Assembly: GCF_003612125.1 (NCBI RefSeq)
Contig: NZ_RAWI01000005.1
Location: 1-64,000, forward strand
From: Corallococcus praedator
Lineage (GTDB): Bacteria; Myxococcota; Myxococcia; Myxococcales; Myxococcaceae
Direction of reading: 5' to 3'
Length of the DNA: 64,000 bases
Shown here: piece after piece, positions 61,418 to 64,000 of the stretch
Layout: each line of letters starts with the position of its first letter
How positions within the stretch are numbered: position 1 is the stretch's first letter
Position numbers and translations under genes: made by a program
Notes under the pieces: model-generated
Told to the model about the DNA's origin: nothing
The model's input: only the letters and a program-made list of their open reading frames with translations
Database searches by the model: none

Positions 61418-63433
61418 GTGCCCACCTCCCTCTTCGGCTTCGACACCGAGACGCACCTCATTCAGCCCGGCCTCCTCGCCCCGCCGCTCGTCTGCGCCTC
61501 TGTCGCGCACGCGGCACCGGGCTGTGAGCGCCTCTTGTCCGCCGCCGAGGCGCGCAACTGGTTCCGAGACGCCCTCGCCTCCCCTGACGTCCACATCACA
61601 GGAGCCAATCTCGCCTACGACCTGGGCGTCATGTGCGCGGACGACGCGCGGCTCGTGGATGCCGTCTTCGGTGCGGCCGAGGCCGGGCGCCTGCATGACG
61701 TCGCCATCCGCGAGGCACTCATCGACATCGCCCGAGGACTGCATGGCGTGGATCCGGAGACCGGCCGCCAGTTGGGAGACGACGAGGGCGCCCGCTATCC
61801 GCTCTCCCTCCTGGTGAAGCGCCACCTGGGCCTGGACATCAGCGCCGAGAAGAAAGCCCCGGACGCATGGCGCCTGCGCTACGCGGAACTCGATGGTGTG
61901 CCGTTGGAGAAGTGGCCCACCGCCGCCGTGGACTATCCGAAGCGCGACGCCCGCTTCACCCTGGACGTCCACTTTGCCCAAGAGCACGTCGCGGCCAGCG
62001 TCCCCAACGGTGGCAACCTTCACGCGGAAGGAGACCAGGTCCGCGCTGCCCTGGCGCTGCACTTCGCATCCATCTGGGGGCTGCGTACCCACGGCCAGCG
62101 CGTCGCGGAGCTGCGGCAGCGCGTAGAGGCGCAGTGGAGCGCAAACCGCGCCCGATTCCTCGCCGCAGGCATCTTCCGGCCGGACGGCACCAAGGACTCG
62201 AAGCGCCTCTCCGCGCTCGTCTCCGCCGCCTACAACGGCTTGCCACCCGTCACCTCGCCCACGGAGCGCTTCCCGGATGGGCAGGTGGCCACGGACAGGG
62301 ACACGCTCATCGACTCGGGCGATCCGCTGCTGGAGGAGCTGGGCAAGGCCGGCAAGGTGGACAAGTACCGCTCCACCTACCTGGGCAAGCTGGAGGCCGG
62401 CGTCACGCGGCCCCTCAACCCGCGCTTCAACGTGCTGGTCTCCACGACGCGCGTCTCCAGCGACTACCAGCAGCTTCCCCAGCGGGGTGGCGTCCGCGAG
62501 TGCCACGAGGCCCGCCCTGGCTTCGTCTACTGCTCCGTGGACTACGCAGGCCTGGAGCTTCGCACCATGGCCCAGCGAGCCATCTGGGACGTGGGCTGGT
62601 CGCGCATGGCCGATGCGCTGCTGGCGAAAGAGGACGTCCACACGTCCGCCGCTGCGACGTTCCTCGGGGAGAGCTACGCCGCCCTCCTGCCGCGCGTGAA
62701 AGCGAAGGAGGCTACGGCCACGTCCTTCCGCGCCCTGGCCAAGGTCTTCAACTTCGGCAAGGGCGGGGGCATGGGCGCGGGCGCCATGGCCTACCACGCA
62801 CGGGCGAAGGACGACGTCCGCTTCTGCCTGCTGGCGAAGGTGGCGGAGACGTGCGGCGTCGAGCGTGTGCCCGTGCGCGTCCAGGGCAAGGTGAAGATGG
62901 TCTGCGCAGCGTGCGTCGAAGTCTCCCAGCGCTACGGCGACAGGTGGCTGGACGCGTGGCCCGAGCAGCGGGAGCTTTTCTCCAAGGCAAGCCGCCTCAC
63001 CTACGGCGACCGGCTCGTGGACGTGATGATTCCCGGGGCCAACATCCTCCGGGGCGGGTGCGGCTACACGCAGTGGCTCAACACGCCCTTCCAGGGTCTG
63101 GGCGCCGTGGGCGCGAAGCTGGCCACCTGGCGCGTCGCCCGGGAGATGTACACGGCCAGGCGCTCCCCTCTTTGGGGCTCGCGGCTCGTCCTCATGGTGC
63201 ACGACGAGTTGGTGGCGGAGCTACGCGCGGACTGCCCCAACCGGCTGCACGACACTGCCGAGCGCATGGCGGAACTCATGCGACAGGCGATGCGCGAAAC
63301 GACGCCGGACCTCGCCAATGCCGTCGAAGCCGAGCCCGCCCTCTCGCGCGTGCTGTCGAAGGACGCGGCCACGGTCCGAGATGCTGCAGGACGCCTTCTG
63401 GTGTGGGAGCCAGCAGTGCGGGCCGCCGCGTAA
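61418..63433 (+). CDS. Phage DNA polymerase I (family A) with 3'-5' exonuclease
   Basis: The 671-residue protein has exonuclease motifs FGFDTETHL, HITGANLAYDLGVM and YPKRDARFTLDVH (DEDDy type). The polymerase domain follows: VYCSVDYAGLELRTMAQ (motif A), ALAKVFNFGKGGGMGAGA (motif B region) and LVLMVHDELVAEL (motif C, HDE). There is no 5' nuclease domain. It replicates the phage genome together with the primase-helicase. The start is a GTG at 61418. Confidence 0.9.
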   Translation: MPTSLFGFDTETHLIQPGLLAPPLVCASVAHAAPGCERLLSAAEARNWFRDALASPDVHITGANLAYDLGVMCADDARLVDAVFGAAEAGRLHDVAIREALIDIARGLHGVDPETGRQLGDDEGARYPLSLLVKRHLGLDISAEKKAPDAWRLRYAELDGVPLEKWPTAAVDYPKRDARFTLDVHFAQEHVAASVPNGGNLHAEGDQVRAALALHFASIWGLRTHGQRVAELRQRVEAQWSANRARFLAAGIFRPDGTKDSKRLSALVSAAYNGLPPVTSPTERFPDGQVATDRDTLIDSGDPLLEELGKAGKVDKYRSTYLGKLEAGVTRPLNPRFNVLVSTTRVSSDYQQLPQRGGVRECHEARPGFVYCSVDYAGLELRTMAQRAIWDVGWSRMADALLAKEDVHTSAAATFLGESYAALLPRVKAKEATATSFRALAKVFNFGKGGGMGAGAMAYHARAKDDVRFCLLAKVAETCGVERVPVRVQGKVKMVCAACVEVSQRYGDRWLDAWPEQRELFSKASRLTYGDRLVDVMIPGANILRGGCGYTQWLNTPFQGLGAVGAKLATWRVAREMYTARRSPLWGSRLVLMVHDELVAELRADCPNRLHDTAERMAELMRQAMRETTPDLANAVEAEPALSRVLSKDAATVRDAAGRLLVWEPAVRAAA

Positions 63434-63449
63434 ATCACCCGCAGTGGCT

Positions 63450-63458
63450 GCCCCCATT
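63450..63458 (+). promoter_or_regulatory. Phage boundary motif GCCCCCATT, copy 9 (RuvC-like)
   Basis: It lies eight bases before GTG 63467, with AGGAAG as ribosome site between. Confidence 0.72.
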
Positions 63459-63466
63459 GCAGGAAG

Positions 63467-64000
63467 GTGAACTCCGAACGAGCACCTACCCGCGATGAGG
63501 GTGCCACGAAGCTTGTCGCCATCGACCCGGGGCTGCGTCACTGCGGCATTGCCCTCTTCGACGTCGCCTCCGGATCGCTCCTCTGCGCTGGGCTGCCGAA
63601 GAACTCCGGACCCGCCCATGGAGCGTTGTCGCTCGCATCGTGGGCCTCCATGGCTGGCGCGGTCCATAAGTGGCTACGTCGACGCGCAGACGAAGAGCCC
63701 TTCCAACTCGTCATCGAGCTGCCCCGCGTCTACGCAGCCGCACACCAGCGGGGCGACCAAAACGACCTCATCCAGCTTGCCGGTGTCGTCGGCATGCTGG
63801 GAGGCGCCCTGGCGCCTGTTGCGAATCGCCGAAGCGTCTACCCGCGCGACTGGAAGGGCACCCTCAACGCGGACGCGTTCATCGAGCGCATCAAACAGCG
63901 CCTCGACGCCGCCGAGCACCTGCGCGTCGAACTGCCGGCCACGCACAACCTCCACCACAACGTCTGGGACGCCATCGGCATCGGGCTGCATGCCCTCGGT
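63467..64000 (+). CDS. RuvC-like Holliday junction resolvase, cut by window edge
   Basis: The frame is open to the right edge (178 residues visible). It starts MNSERAPTRDEGATKLVAIDPGLRHCG and has VAIDPGLRHCGIALFD (first catalytic Asp), LVIELPRVYA (Glu) and a late HNVWDAIGIGLHAL (Asp), the RNase H-like layout of RuvC and phage crossover resolvases. GTG 63467 is chosen from the AGGAAG site. It completes the early replication/recombination set. Confidence 0.78.
   Translation, partial: MNSERAPTRDEGATKLVAIDPGLRHCGIALFDVASGSLLCAGLPKNSGPAHGALSLASWASMAGAVHKWLRRRADEEPFQLVIELPRVYAAAHQRGDQNDLIQLAGVVGMLGGALAPVANRRSVYPRDWKGTLNADAFIERIKQRLDAAEHLRVELPATHNLHHNVWDAIGIGLHALG

Noticed and set aside
61232-63202. 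Long minus-strand frame opposite the DNA polymerase gene
   Set aside because: Same effect; the plus strand encodes a clear family A polymerase with all motifs.
1-64000. CRISPR arrays, rRNA genes and complete tRNA genes
   Set aside because: No regularly spaced repeats, rRNA blocks or full cloverleaf sequences were found on reading both strands.

Overview
The window is GC-rich DNA from a myxobacterium (Myxococcus/Corallococcus type). This rests on third-position GC bias, a DUF2381-type secreted protein, several Ser/Thr kinases, EGF/VCBS and ELWxxDGT-repeat lipoproteins, and a SpoIID-domain lipoprotein.

Positions 1-25100 are chromosome. They hold surface lipoproteins, a TonB-like protein, a CDF metal transporter and a one-carbon block: gcvT-gcvH-gcvP on the minus strand, divergent from metF - small membrane protein - hom, which are joined by ATGA overlaps. 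Between hom and folD lies a scarred stretch (12.0-16.7 kb) with an ADP-ribosylglycohydrolase tail butted against a tyrosine-recombinase fragment, an EGF/VCBS lipoprotein, an IS3 transposase remnant and a frameshifted alpha/beta hydrolase. Then follow folD, a TerB-DnaJ membrane protein, an Smr protein, an adenosine-deaminase-like enzyme, pyrD, an ELWxxDGT lipoprotein and a kinase.

At 25121-25186 there is the 3' half of a selenocysteine tRNA, a typical phage att core. To its right is a DUF2381 / kinase / two XRE regulators / pseudokinase cluster (25.3-30.2 kb). From 30.3 kb to the right edge there is a siphovirus-like prophage. Its late genes are on the minus strand. Read in transcription order they are TerS, TerL, portal, prohead protease, HK97 capsid, connectors, tail terminator, gp10-like, major tail protein, G/GT chaperones with a lambda-type -1 slip site, tape measure, tail tip, endolysin and holin/spanin candidates. 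A phage sigma factor sits near 51.4-52.2 kb. The early genes are on the plus strand: AEP/VapE primase-helicase, RecB-like nuclease, SF2 helicase, SSB-like protein, family A DNA polymerase and a RuvC-like resolvase cut by the window edge. No integrase or lysogeny repressor of the usual kind is in view, so the prophage continues past 64000.

Two features stand out. First, a 9-base motif, GCCCCCATT, occurs nine times at prophage transcription-unit starts, always pointing into the downstream core gene, with two degenerate copies elsewhere. Second, AT-richer accessory genes occupy the intergenic slots just upstream of many of these motifs: an orphan ParA, a Shedu-like double nuclease, an EVE-like/PD-(D/E)XK protein with a membrane partner, a GIY-YIG-like protein, a PD-(D/E)XK + HNH pair and a DUF559-like nuclease. 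This looks like a modular set of candidate anti-phage cargo separated by short conserved boundary or promoter elements.
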